From positions 24,124,562-24,188,561 of the forward strand of contig OU342815.1 in NCBI GenBank assembly GCA_910591455.2: DNA of 64,000 nt, written 5' to 3'. Shown here in pieces: positions 19,107 to 29,846 of this stretch. The number at the start of each line of letters is the position of its first letter. The first letter of the stretch is position 1. The stretch comes from Pholis gunnellus. Taxonomy: Eukaryota; Chordata; Actinopteri; Perciformes; Pholidae. Under the pieces are notes generated by a model that was not told the DNA's origin, made no database searches, and saw only the letters and a program-made list of their open reading frames with translations. The position numbers and the translations under genes are program-made.

Positions 19107-19972
19107 GTATCTACTTGAGTAATCGTTGAACTCTGACCTTCACCTGCTGAACGCTGACATTTTACTGCTTTTGTTCAGTTTTATGTCAGAAATAATAAAA
19201 CATAATGAATGAATGTCTAGAAAAGACGTCTCTCTATTTTCAGTGGTGGAATGTACTACACTGTAAGTACAATTTGAGGTACTTGTACTTCACTTGAGTA
19301 TTTCCACTTTATACTTTTATTTATACGTATAAATATACAAATCTAAATAAATGATGATGTATTATTACTAACTAAATTACCAGCAGTATATTAAGTCATT
19401 TAAATGAGCTCCACCTTTAAAATGTGATAAAGTGACACATTAATACATCAATAATAATAATAATATATGTTATTATTATATCTTGATGCTGATATTTTTT
19501 GTAGTACTAGTATGTGTAGTATTGTTACCTTTACCTCTTCCTCTGACTGTAGTAGTACTAGTATGTGTAGTATTGTTACCTTTACCTCTTCCTCTGACTG
19601 CAGTAGTACTAGTATGTGTAGTATTGTTACCTTTACTTCTTCCTCTGACTGCAGTAGTACTAGTATGTGTAGTATTGTTACCTTTACCTCTTCCTCTGAC
19701 TGTAGTAGTACTAGTATGTGTAGTATTGTTACCTTTACTTCTTCGTCTGACTGCAGTAGTACTAGTATGTGTAGTATTGTTACCTTTACCTCTTCCTCTG
19801 ACTGTAGTAGTACTAGTATGTGCAGTATTGTGTAACCACAGCTAGTTAACCAGTAACCAGTCCAGGAGAACCCCCGAGAAGAAGAGCCTATTGTTCGGCC
19901 ACACGTCGACACTCACCTGGTGTACTCCTGGAGCCCCTTCACGAACCAAACGGCGTTCCTGTAAATCGACAT
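14826..19972 (-). CDS. DHRS12: Dehydrogenase/reductase SDR family member 12
   Basis: Short-chain dehydrogenase/reductase with NAD(P)-binding Rossmann fold; its substrate is poorly known in any species. Ten exons, in gene order: 19917-19972, 18868-19001, 17615-17697, 17264-17356, 16645-16726, 16341-16402, 16156-16260, 15968-16058, 15610-15747, 14826-14938. All junctions are GT-AG and in phase; 957 nt, 318 codons plus stop, matching the vertebrate protein. Cofactor motif TGANSGIG at residues 46-53, INNAG at 123-127, catalytic Ser in TVSSGG (~174-175) and YAQNK (Tyr201, Lys205). The protein opens MSIYRNAVWFVKGLQEYTR, typical of the family. Intron 3 contains a VNTR and LINE fragments, intron 1 a (CA)n tract and a 51-bp VNTR. 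Convergent with WDFY2, as on human chromosome 13. Confidence 0.95.
15265..15475 (+). mobile_element. SINE-like dispersed repeat in DHRS12 intron 9
   Basis: Begins with ATTACATTACAGTCGTTTAG and GCAGACGCTTTTATCGA, the motif also opening the insertion at 62915-63152. Ends near CACTTAGCCACAGTCGCCC. No coding capacity; class is a guess from dispersed occurrence. Confidence 0.5.
16811..17056 (+). repeat. Dispersed repeat, copy 2 (DHRS12 intron 4)
   Basis: Same sequence as 6516-6760 (inverted) and 45088-45333, with only scattered mismatches. Confidence 0.9.
17725..18035 (-). repeat. 31-bp VNTR in DHRS12 intron 3
   Basis: About ten units of GATCTCCTCTCCATGTATCA plus CTGCTGTCAGAA, some with an extra GAA triplet. 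Confidence 0.95.
18090..18815 (+). mobile_element. L2-like LINE fragment (RT C-terminal part)
   Basis: The frame 18222-18812 encodes the region after the RT active site of fish L2-type elements: ISKWMTTHHLKLNLDQTELL, RNLGVTLDDQLSF, LVQKAAARLVFNRPKFSH. It lacks the endonuclease and RT active site and shifts frame near its end. It lies antisense in DHRS12 intron 3; 18130-18220 may belong to another LINE type. Confidence 0.8.
19009..19102 (+). repeat. (CA)47 microsatellite abutting the DHRS12 exon 2 acceptor
   Basis: On the minus strand a TG repeat runs into GTAACAG, the 3' splice site of exon 2 (first base 19001). No pyrimidine tract. Confidence 0.95.
19500..19835 (-). repeat. 51-bp VNTR in DHRS12 intron 1
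   Basis: Six to seven units built on GTAGTACTAGTATGTGTAG and TTACCTTTACCTCTTCCTC. The unit length is a multiple of three, which leaves open frames on both strands. Confidence 0.95.
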
Positions 19973-20641
19973 CTTTGAACACAGGCGCGTGAGTTCGTCT
20001 CTCCGGTGTTTACGTTTCATAAGAATGACTGGGGGCGGTGACGTAGTGAACTGGGCGGGGACTAACGTCGACCACCACCGGAAGTGGATCAAGCTAGAGC
20101 GCCTCTGGTGGACGTGTTCGTGTATCACCGTCAACACGGATGAAGAGCGAATTCTTTATTATTGTTTTATTTTCTTTGACATTTTCTTTACTCTAGGAAA
20201 TCAAATTCAAAAGAGACACACGCCTTATGATTTTATTATTTATTTATATATTTACATGTTTGTTTTTCACGAGATAACAAACAAACACACACACACACAC
20301 TCTCTTCACGTGTCTCCATGCACGCGTTCTGTCTCAAATAGAGAACGACACGTGAGTGATATCAATCAATCACAATAATACTAATGAATAAATAAACTTG
20401 AGGAGTTACTCAGTCGTAAGAAATAAAGGAGCTCAAACGATAGTGTTCATGTCTTCTTTGGTTTCGTTTTCAGATGTAATAAATGAGGGTGTAGAATCTA
20501 GATTTTGCACAATGTTTTTATTATGTTAAAAAAGTCACTGCTACGAACATAACGAATAACGAACATGTTATTACCTAAATCCACAGCGATGCTCAACGAT
20601 CGTTTGTACTTATGTGAGAAGTTGAGCCGCTCACTCCAGTT
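19973..20641. other. DHRS12 5' flank
   Basis: Presumed promoter and 5' UTR of DHRS12 next to 19972, then AT-rich noncoding sequence. No other gene seen. Confidence 0.5.
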
Positions 20642-20751
20642 GTCAGGATGGCCGAGTGGTCTAAGGCGCCAGACTCAAGGTAACTCCTTCCTGTGAAACT
20701 GGGATTTCTGGTCTCCGAATGGAGGCGTGGGTTCAAATCCCACTTCTGACA
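20642..20751 (+). tRNA. tRNA-Leu-CAA: tRNA-Leu (CAA), intron-containing, copy 1
   Basis: Starts GTCAGGATGGCCGAGTGGTC (A box) and ends GGTTCAAATCC (B box) plus TTCTGAC and the discriminator A. The anticodon stem CCAGA/TCTGG encloses CTCAAG, anticodon CAA, with an intron of about 26 nt after base 37, as in vertebrate tRNA-Leu-CAA genes. The long variable arm fits leucine. A T7 run follows at 20754 as Pol III terminator. Confidence 0.97.
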
Positions 20752-21084
20752 TGATTTTTTTCTTCTTTATTTAAAACGTTTGTCATGATTGTTTCACGTT
20801 AACATGTTCTTCTTCTAACTCGTCTCATCTGTGTTGTCTATTTACAACCTGACATCGTCACAATTGTTATGGGCACATTGATTTTTAACTGGCGGATAAA
20901 ATGTAAGTAAATAATTTAACCGAGATGTGGTTAATAAATGATAATATACAGTATGTTCATTGTGAACACGATAAAGACAACATGTAATTCATAGACGTGT
21001 TGTATCTGATTAAAGCGGCTCATCGTGTTACTGAAGTTCTTATTAACAGTTAAGTTGTCCACCAGCCGCTAGACCGACGTCATT
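20752..21084. other. Spacer between the two tRNA genes
   Basis: AT-rich, with a Pol III T-run at its start; no other feature seen. Confidence 0.6.
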
Positions 21085-21195
21085 GTCAGGATGGCCGAGC
21101 GGTCTAAGGCGCCAGACTCAAGGTGACGAACCTTCCACAGAGTTGGGATTTCTGGTCTCCGAATGGAGGCGTGGGTTCGAATCCCACTTCTGACA
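21085..21195 (+). tRNA. tRNA-Leu-CAA: tRNA-Leu (CAA), intron-containing, copy 2
   Basis: Mature sequence almost identical to copy 1 (A box GAGCGGTC instead of GAGTGGTC; B box GGTTCGAATCC). The intron differs: GTGACGAACC... against GTAACTCCTT... in copy 1. T5 terminator at about 21199. Confidence 0.97.
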
Positions 21196-22520
21196 AGCTT
21201 TTTGCGGTTCATTCAAAATAGTTTTTTCACATTAGTTCGAGTGGAATTAATCAGGAATGACAAGAGACAGAATAAAGGGACTGATACGATGCAGATATCA
21301 TGAATACAGTCTGAGAACACAGAAGTCAATACATACCTTGTGTGTCGGCCGTTTGTTGTGATGCACATTTTAAACTCTCTGATCTGATCAAATGTGTTCA
21401 AAGGTGAACTAATGAAGACTAATAGATGATGTATAAATACTGTCATTTAAACTAAGTGGTACTTCTTCTATCTCTCTCAAACATTTATAAAATGCTGATT
21501 TTTATTATTTAAATGAATTTCCTGCGTCTTCCTCACATCAATTTAAGTTTGTCAGCTGTTATGAGTAAATCAGTAAAGAATTATTGATCAATAACCTTTT
21601 ATTTTATTTTTTATTTTAGACTAAGAGTTATGATTATTGGATGATGGAGCCTTATAAATAAAACATAATCAATGCTTTTAGTGTAAAATAATCATAATAA
21701 TCTGTTTGTGTTTGCCTATCTTTTAACAGAAGTATTTTGGTTGTATATATATATATATATATATAAAGTTATAGCTATTTTCTATCTATCTATATATATA
21801 TGGATAGATTTAAAACACATGGTTGAGTGTCACAGCAGAAGAAGGTCGTGTTATGGAGACATGATGAGTTTCTACTGAACAAAACCAAAAACACTGATGA
21901 CTATAAACATGAGTACATCATGGAAACAAGTGGAACTGACGGGGTGGAACTATTGGGTCCGCCGGACACGTAATGGGGTGCACGGGCCCTGATTAGGGGA
22001 AAAAAATGCACCTGTTGGCAAGTCGCGTTCTGTGTCTTTCTCTCCGCCGTCACGAGCGGCTGCAGAGTCCTGTCTCTCTCTCTCTCTCTCTCTCTCTCCC
22101 AACCAGCGGAGACGTTGCGTGAGGCCGCGTGATGAGCTGCGTCGGTAGCGCGCAGTCTGCAGGCCTCCTGTCCGGGGGGACGGCGTGTGTTTGGGGGATG
22201 GCTGGTTCAGGTATATATGGTTTTCATTATGTATGGGAAATGGGTACAATTAAGAAATCTGTTAACGTTGTATTTGTGTTTTAAAGAGCTTCCTGAGCAG
22301 TGCACGAGGTAGCTGGGGGTCCAAGTGGGTTGAGGAAGTTTCTTTTGGGTTTGTTTTCTGTTTATTGGCAGTTATTTGTGATTAATTAAGTTTTCATTTA
22401 TTTTCCAGTTAGTGGCACGCTGCCTTGGTCTTTAGTCTCTTTTCTCTTACTGCTACAGTATTCTAAAGTGCACTGAACTCAACCACAGAAGAAGAGTTGA
22501 ACCGTTGTGGAGGACACTGT
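21196..22520. other. Noncoding stretch
   Basis: AT-rich sequence, short TA and TC repeats (21745-21765, 22073-22098). The segment 21940-22480 has the look of a decayed solo LTR but I could not define its ends. Confidence 0.4.
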
Positions 22521-24233
22521 AGCTATGTCCCAATTCAGGGTCTGCATCCTTCGGAGGCTGCATTCGTAGACCGGTTACGTCACAGCGCGGCGACTAGGCT
22601 GTCCCATTTCGCATTTTTGTCGAAGACTCCTTCGAATGCAGCCGACGAATGCAGCCTTCAGACCCCAGATTTGAAGGATACATCTGATGTATCCTTCGCG
22701 GCCCAGCACATCCCGAGATGCATTGCGTGCCGGTGAAGATTTTATTTGAACAAACATGGCGGCGACTGATGCGAGAGCTGGAGACGCGGCAGTATTCACT
22801 TTTAAATGTAAGTATTGGGTTTCATCTCACTCGAATGTCACCGATACTAATGTTGAAGCAAATTAAGAGATCGTATAACATCACGTGTGTTAAAATGTTC
22901 CGTTAAGTTACGTGACGTTGGTAACTGACAAGCTAACTAACGTTAGCCGCTGCGCTATTACCGGCAGCTCGGCTGCCTGCATCCGACCGTAGTTAAGCCT
23001 TAAAGTAACTTTTACTTTAAGGCTTTACTTTCAAACCTCAGAGGTTGAATAATATCTTACTGAGGTTGTGATGATTTTACAGATGATTCATACTTCATAT
23101 CATGAACATAAACGGACCAACGTGAGCTCAGGTAGACAGGTAGTGAACCTGAAATATCACCTTAAATCCGGTAACGTTAAGATTAATTACACGAATACAC
23201 TGAAGTTGAGTGTTTTGCTGATTCTGTTCTTGTTGTGTTACAGAGAGCAGGAGCTGAGGGGAGAACGATGGACAAACATTCAGCAACCGTAGCTTTGAAT
23301 TAAGACATTAGTCCGTTTATAATATCTGCATTTGACCATCCTGTACTTCAGGTTACAGTTATATTAGCTCATCATTATAAAGCTTCACTAATAACACAAC
23401 CAGTAGATCCTCCTCATGTGTTCATGTTGCTGTCACAGAGATGACAGTTGTGATGTCACCTTTTTATTTTATTAATTGAAATTGAAATAAGACATCCATG
23501 TAAAGGATTTCTGTGTGAATGTGTGTATATTCTGCTGTGTAAATTATAAAAAGTATGTGTTACTGCAAGTTAATAAACATGTTTGCTGACATTTGTTTTG
23601 CTGCTGTTAATGTTAACTGTCTTGATTGATTTCCTCTGCCTTAGGATTGCTATGTATGTGTGAATGAAATGAAATAAAGTAACAGATAAATACATTTAAT
23701 TACAAGAACTATAACTGATTGAAAATGAGTTATTTAACATAGTAACTGATTTCATTAACTGATTAATTTAGAAAAACAATATTATGAAAAAGATCTATGA
23801 ATTAATTATTGAATAACTGATTAAACACTAAACTAAAACCTTGGAGGCTGCATATATACTGAAAAGGTGTTTAGTTTAATGTATATATATTTATAATCCT
23901 GCTGAGCAGGGATTATATATAGATATATATATATATATACACACACTATACATGTATATATACTATAAATATATACACACACTATAAATGTGTGTATATA
24001 TATATATACTATAAATATATATATAATCCTGTTGAGCAGGGATTTTAGGCGACGGGAGCAGCAAGAGGGGGCGGGAACAGCTGTTGACGCAAACAGGAAG
24101 TCCTCTGTAGCGTAGGCCGTCTCATTTCGTAGACCGCACGGTCTAGCCTACGCGGTCCTCAAAGGACGCAGCCCACGTGGACCGCGAAGGCTGGGTCCTC
24201 CGAAGGATGCAGCCCCTGAATTGGGACATAGCT
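22521..24233. mobile_element. Non-autonomous TIR DNA transposon, 1.7 kb
   Basis: Ends are 37-bp inverted repeats with one mismatch, starting AGCTATGTCCCAATTCAGGG at 22521 and ending with its complement at 24233. Flanking TGT on both sides may be a 3-bp target duplication. No transposase. Inside are a probable first exon (ATG 22756 to a GTAAGT donor at 22808) and a probable last exon (acceptor ending ~23241, AATAAA near 23572). Superfamily unassigned; PIF/Harbinger is one option because such elements carry a second, Myb-like gene. Confidence 0.8.
22756..22807 (+). pseudogene. Relic first exon inside the transposon
   Basis: ATG in good context (AACATGG), then MAATDARAGDAAVFTFK and a strong GTAAGT donor that splits the next codon after T. 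A Trp codon (T|GG) would fit the start of a Myb/SANT- or MADF-like domain. The following exon is missing; joining to the visible acceptor near 23241 gives TAG at once. Confidence 0.4.
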
Positions 24234-24490
24234 TGTGTCTCCCTGATCTTACAGGTAGACGTCAAACATTGAAGTCCTCTGACCTGAGAGATCCACACAC
24301 ACACGCATCACAACACAACACTTGGCCAAAGTATTTTTTTAAAGTATGAACACTTGTATTTTAGGAGGCCAGGGGATCTATTTTCTTCAAATATATTCAG
24401 ATTTATTTGAAATGACTGTAGACAAACAGATATAATCAGTTAAATCAGAGTTATTATATTCTAGAAGGACCAGAAAACATTTTTTGTATT
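24234..24490. other. Noncoding flank of the OR pseudogene
   Basis: AT-rich, no feature beyond the 3' side of the minus-strand OR fragment. Confidence 0.4.
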
Positions 24491-24993
24491 TTAAAAAAAT
24501 CTAAAAAGGACTTCTCTGATCTGAGGCAGACTCAGGCCGTAAACTAGAGGGTTACTGATCACAAACTCCAGAGATAAGACCACGATCACGATCAGATTGA
24601 CTTCATCGGCCTTGAAACGACTGAGCGTGAGCTCGCAGAGAATTGAGTAAAAATAGTTGACGAACGTCACGATGTGAGGGAGACAAGTTCGTAACGCTTT
24701 TCCTCTGGATTCTGACGAGCTACTCCTTAAAACCAGCAGACTGTGCAGGAAGGAGTACAGGATGAAGAACAGGGGCACGAGGGTCTTTGACACGGTAAAT
24801 AAAGTTCCTACTATTCGGTTCACAGTCATGTCCACACAGGAGAGCTGGACCACCGAACAAAAGAGCCGGTGCACTTTGTTTCCACACAAAGGCAATCGAA
24901 CAGTGAGATAAACTAAAACGCCGACAGCAAACGCAGGAAAGAGCAAAGCGAACATGAGAAGATACGTTTTCCTGTGATAGTGTAAGGGCTGTG
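24491..24993 (-). pseudogene. Olfactory receptor pseudogene, TM4-TM7 fragment
   Basis: About 167 residues of a fish odorant GPCR beginning at PLHYHRKTY (end of intracellular loop 2) and running to NPLVYGLSLPQIREVLFRFF. The N-terminal half is missing: coding similarity stops exactly where a hAT-like terminus (GGTGGGCCGTCAG, complement) begins, so insertion or recombination cut it. The TM7 segment is shortened (VISNPLVYG). Same subfamily as the fragment at 26607-26768, different from the four intact genes to the right. Confidence 0.85.
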
Positions 24994-25460
24994 GTGGGCC
25001 GTCAGTTATCACAAAGTTAGAGCTATTTTATAATTCTTCTTAAATACACTACATGTGTTATAATTTATAAAAATATGTTTCCCATCATCTTATGTTCTTA
25101 TTGCACAGCTACTGTGCTCCTCAGCTGCTCTGCTTCAGTGCAGCTTGTTTTAAGTAGAGCTTTTATCCAATCAGAGTTCACCTCTGTGTCTCTAGGTAGA
25201 AGAGAGGCCCCAGGCCTGCAGACTCACCAGTGAATCCATGTGCAGGTTAAGTGAATGGGGACGATGTTGTTGATCGTCATAGTGTTCAACCAATCAGATC
25301 TTTACTTTGACATGTTGGGCGTATTCTTTGACGTGTCAGAGCTGCTAGCTGGCCTACAGCTACGTTAGCATTAACACACAGCTCAGTTTTAAGGAGCAGC
25401 TCTGCAGTGAGGTGCAGCGTGCGCTGTGATTGGTCGGTGGGCGAGCACGTGACTATTGTG
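24994..25460 (+). mobile_element. hAT element remnant, related to 42958-44274
   Basis: Shares a hAT-like end (TGGTGGGCCGTCAG) and about 400 bp with the complete element at 42958, including CTACTGTGCTCCTCAGCTGC and ATCCAATCAGAGTTCACC. The match fades after about 25460. Confidence 0.75.
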
Positions 25461-26053
25461 AAACAAAACTTAAGCTGAGGCTTAGTCGGAGTAGTGAGAG
25501 TTCAAATTGAAAGATATGGAAGAAATTATGACTTTTTTTTGCATTTTGCTTGGCGTAGACTTCTGGACTGACCCCCTTCACTTTAATCAGCAGCTGGCGG
25601 ACAAGTGAGGATTAGTAGCTTTTATTCACAAATACACTGTACACACACTGCTACATTCACAGCTGTAACATTGCTTCTGACTTCATACTCATCAGGTTTG
25701 CGGTACACTGGTGTAAACCCTCTCAAAGTATAACAGACACACATCTGACAACCTTGCAGCTAAACTAACTGATGCGTTGGAAACTTACTGGGAAAGAAGC
25801 TGCATGTGTCCACGACATGGTGGCTGCTAACTCTCCCAGGGCAGTGAACTGGAGACTCAGAGGCCTGTTTTGTGCAGACACCACAGCTGGTGATGAATTT
25901 AGCTTTATTCCCCTGTTAGAGGAGAAAGTACTCACACAGTGACAGTGACACACAAGAACATGAGAATTGATACTCAGACTTCAAATGAAACAAATATAAG
26001 ATGCTTTTAAAAAGGGCTTTCCCTCAGATATATAAAAGGTTATATATAACAGA

Positions 26054-26096
<43 letters not shown>

Positions 26097-26606
26097 TTAA
26101 TATTACAGATTGTATCATATGTATTTCATAATATGTTGTATATAATGCACATTGTATTTGTGTGTTGTATCTAAACTGATTGTAAAATAAAAAGTTATAA
26201 ACATTGTGAGAGCAAAATCCAACCGCACAAACTTGAATTTTAAATCTAATTTGTTCTAGATCCTCATATTAAAGGCACCATTTTTTATTTTAATTCAGTC
26301 TGCCAGAAAGAGTATTTTTACATAAAATATTTGAGAAATGGACAAAAGAACTAGATTAATTTGACACCTACAGTATGCCTTTCAAAGAAGTATTTTAACC
26401 TGTGGATCTGTGTGTTTACGATGCTTATACAACCTGTGCAACGTTAATATTGTTGATCAGGTTGATGTCTTTTAAGATAACATCTATTCTAATTGTAGAT
26501 CTCCTTCAAATGAATGTGATGGCAAACAAAATCTATGGACAAACACGTTGAACATATTCCAGCATATTTTGTGGCTTCATTGTTTGCTTTATCTGCATGT
26601 TTAGTT
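25461..26606. other. AT-rich noncoding stretch with (TA)n
   Basis: Apart from the tentative transposase piece, only an AT microsatellite (26059-26095) and AT-rich sequence are seen. Confidence 0.5.
25745..25960 (+). pseudogene. Decayed hAT (ZBED-like) transposase piece, tentative
   Basis: Across shifted frames the plus strand reads LTDALETYWER, then ACVHDMVAANSPRAVNW, close in pattern to the HDN...VAANSP segment of fish hAT transposases. Short and frame-broken; similarity judged by eye. Confidence 0.35.
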
Positions 26607-26768
26607 TTAAAGTTTGTCAGAAGAACCCTTCTTCAAAATTCTGATAATTCCTGCTTTGATCTGAGGCAGCTTCAGGCCGTAGACTAAAGGGTTAATGATC
26701 GGGGGAATGATCAGATACTCTAAAGATAAAACAATTGTGATTATTGGATTCATTTCATCAGCTTTAAA
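26607..26768 (-). pseudogene. Olfactory receptor pseudogene, TM6-TM7 fragment
   Basis: About 53 residues from FKADEMNPIITIV through PIINPLVYGLKLPQIKAGII to the natural stop at 26607. The rest of the gene is replaced by the truncated Ty3/gypsy element, which joins at about 26769. Confidence 0.88.
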
Positions 26769-28872
26769 GACGTGTTGGACACCGCAGGACACGGGAGCGG
26801 ACAGATGGAGGAACAAACAGACGATTAGGGGGGCCCCCACCGGGGTCAGGTTGGGTTTGCTGGGCCTCACGTACCACCCGCTCGATCTCCCAGGTGACAG
26901 CACCGAGCACAAACGAGGCGGGCAGGATGGTGTCGGGAATAGAGTCTCCCTCTTCCGGGGCAAACTGACGGGAGAGTGCGTCCGGCTTGCGTCTCGGCTT
27001 CTTGTGGCCCGGCCGGTAGGTGATGGTGAAATTGAAACGGGCGAAGAACAAAGCCCAGCGGGCCTGGCGAGAATTGAGGTGTCTAGCCGTGTGGATATAC
27101 TCCAGATTCCGGTGGTCGGTCCATACGATAAAGGGAAGCACTGATCCCTCCAGCCAGTGCCTCCACTCCTCCAAGGCTAACTTGACAGCCAACAGTTCTC
27201 GGTTGCCTACGTCGTAGTTCCTTTCCGCCGGGGAAAGTCTACGGGAGAAGAAAGCGCAAGGATGGAGGTTAGAGTCGGAAGATGACCGCTGGGAAAGTAC
27301 AGCTCCGACTCCGGAGTCCGAGGCGTCCACCTCGACGACAAACTGGCGGGTCTCGTCAGGGTGGAGAAGGATGGGAGCCGAGGCGAACCGCTCCTTGAGG
27401 GCACGAAAAGCCTTGTCGGCCTCAGGGGTCCACGAAAAAAGCACCTTGGAGGAGGTGAGTCGCGTCAGCGGTTCTGCCGTTCGGCTGTAGTCCCGGATGA
27501 ACCGTCGGTAAAAATTTGCGAACCCCAGAAACTGCTGGAGCTTCTTTCGTGAGACGGGTACCGGCCATTCCGTTACAGCTTTAACCTTCTCTGGGTCCTT
27601 TCTCACCCGACCCTCCTCAATGAAGACACCCAGGAACTGCACGGAGGTAACGTGGAATTCGCACTTCTCAGCCTTAATGAAGAGCTGATTCTCCAACAGA
27701 CGTTGCAGAACCTGGCGGACATGGATAGTGTGCTCCTGGGGATTCGGGGAGAAGATGAGTATGTCGTCAATATACACAAACACAAAACGGTTGAGGAAAT
27801 CGCGGAGAACGTCATTGACCAGAGCTTGAAAAACGGCAGGTGCATTGGTTAATCCAAACGGCATCACCAAGTATTCGAAGTGTCCCAAGGGAGTGTTAAA
27901 AGCCGTCTTCCATTCGTCCCCTTCGCGAATTCGGACCAGATGATACGCGTTGCGGAGGTCCAGCTTGGTGAATATCTTGGCTCCAGCTAGGGATTCGAAA
28001 ACAGAGGAGATAAGCGGTAACGGGTATTTATTCTTGATAGTAATTTGATTCAAACCTCTGTAATCGATGCAGGGACGGAGGCTCTTGTCCTTCTTGGAGA
28101 CGGAAAAGAATCCCGCTCCCACGGGTGACGAAGAGGGACGTATGATTCCTGCGGCGACGGAGTCCGTTATGTATCTCTCCATGGAGTCGCGTTCTGGCCG
28201 GGAGAGGTTATATAGCCGGCTCGTGGGAAGTGGGGCTCCCAGGAGCAGGTCAATAGCACAGTCGTAGGGACGATGAGGGGGAAGTGAAAGGGCCCGCTCC
28301 TTGTTGAATGCCTCTCCCAAATCCATATATTCCCGGGGAACACCGGAGAGGCTAGGACCGTTGTCAGGTCCGCTGGGGGGAAGAGCTTGACGGGGAACCG
28401 CAGATCTAAGGCAGCGGGAGTGACAGGCGGAACTCCAGCCGGTGATTCTACCCCCAACCCAATCGATCTGTGGACTATGATCCTTGAGCCAGGGAAGTCC
28501 CAGGACCAGGGGGGTCTGAGGGGACGGAAAAGCGCAGAACCGGGTCTTCTGATTGTGATTACCGGACACGAGCAGGGAAATTGGCTGAGTCTGGTGTGTT
28601 ACCTCGACCAGTGAACTGCCATCCAGTGTGCTCACTGGCTGAGCACGCTCTAACGCTTCCACTGGGATCCCTTGACTCAGAATAAACGCAGTGTCCAAAA
28701 AGTTATCTTCAGCCCCAGAATCAATGAGTGCCGACAGGTGCACGGGCCCAGATGACAAACAGAGGGTGACAGGAAACAGTAAGCGAGGCTTGGAATGGGG
28801 AATTCTCCTGGAATCGCCCGCCAGCACCCCCGCTCTTACCGGCGAGCTCTCTCTTTTGGCCGAACAGAGCAA
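26764..28872 (-). pseudogene. pol: Ty3/gypsy pol: protease, RT and RNase H, integrase lost
   Basis: About 700 residues open from the gag overlap. Aspartic protease LIDSGAEDNFLD near residues 48-59; RT with LDLRNAYH, MPFGLTNAP and the active site YIDDIL; RNase H with EVDASDSGVGAVLSQ and a TDHRNLEY motif. Ends in FVPPSVRSRVL, the lead-in to the integrase HHCC domain, then runs into foreign sequence. Initiation is by frameshift from gag, not at its own ATG. No stop interrupts RT, so the piece is fairly young, but it cannot work without integrase. Confidence 0.93.
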
Positions 28873-29829
28873 ACGGCCATGCGGTGTCCCGACTCACCAC
28901 AGTAAAGACAACCTCCTGAGAGGATGCGTTGCTCTCTCTCCTCTGGAGAGAGATGAGTCCGCCCGAGCTGCATCGGCTCCAGGTGGTGGCACGGTAGGAG
29001 AGCGGGAGCGCGCAGGGCTATAGTGTCGGAACGGACTCGGAGACTGAGGGCTGAAGGCAGAAGCAAACTGACGCACAGGATTGGAAGTCCTCTCCCGACG
29101 ACGTTCCCGGATACGGTTATCCATCTTGATCGAGAGAGTGACGAGATCCTCCAAAGACTCCGGCTCGTCCCGGACCGCGAGCTCATCCTTCAGACGATCC
29201 GAAAGACTGTTGCGATATATCCCCTTCAGCGCCTCCCTGTCCCAACCGGACTCCGTGGCCAGAATCTGGAAATCCACAGAGTACTCCGCTGCGCTGGTGG
29301 AACCCTGACGAAGACCGAGCAGGCGCTGAACAACGTCCCTGGTGTAAACCGGGTGGTCGAATACCCTTTTGAATTCTTCTAAAAAGTACTCGTAGGGAAC
29401 CCGGTCTGAGCTGCGTCTGTTGAGCCATGCCTCAGCCCAGACCAGGGCCTTGCCGCGCAGTAACCCCACCGTATAGGCTACCCTCGCATTGTCCGAGGCA
29501 TATGTGCGAGGTTGCTGCTTGAAAACGAATCCACACTGGAGCATGAACCCTCTACATTCATCTGATGCTCCATCATAGGGTACAGGTGAGGGAACGAAAG
29601 ACTCACGGGTGCCGGATACGTCCACAGGAACCGGCTCCGGGGGAGAACGGCGTAGCGTGAGGCCCTGTATCAGGCTTCCTATCTCGGCTACCTGGGTCCC
29701 GATCGCATGCTGGGAGGCTAGTAAGTCCTGCAGCACATTATGGTGTTGCCCGAGAAGAGCGCCTTGGCTGGAAATCGCCCTCTGCAGATTATCCGCAGGA
29801 TGAGATGCTGCTGCGGCGGCTGGGTCCAT
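28836..29829 (-). pseudogene. gag: Ty3/gypsy gag, frameshifted
   Basis: Capsid-type Gag. The first frame (29829 to 28894) opens MDPAAAAASHPADNLQRAI and contains the capsid region RGFMLQCGFVF...ALVWAEAWL. The nucleocapsid zinc knuckle CLYCGESGHRMAVC (CX2CX4HX4C) lies in a different frame (within 29186-28836), so an indel near 28990 breaks gag. The knuckle frame overlaps the start of pol by about 40 nt, the usual layout for gag-pol frameshifting in this group. Confidence 0.88.
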
Positions 29830-29833
29830 AACT

Positions 29834-29846
29834 GGTCAGTCCGTTC
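29834..29846 (-). promoter_or_regulatory. Putative self-priming primer-binding site
   Basis: Directly follows the LTR. It does not start with TGG as tRNA-primed sites do. Ten bases (29835-29844) are the exact complement of LTR bases 30241-30250, which lie about 25 nt downstream of the TATA-like box, where the transcript should begin. Confidence 0.6.

Noticed and set aside
21940..22480. Possible solo LTR
   Set aside because: Composition suggests it, but I could not find matching ends or a target duplication.
26695..27144. Plus-strand frames across the gypsy pol region
   Set aside because: Shadows of the minus-strand RNase H coding sequence.
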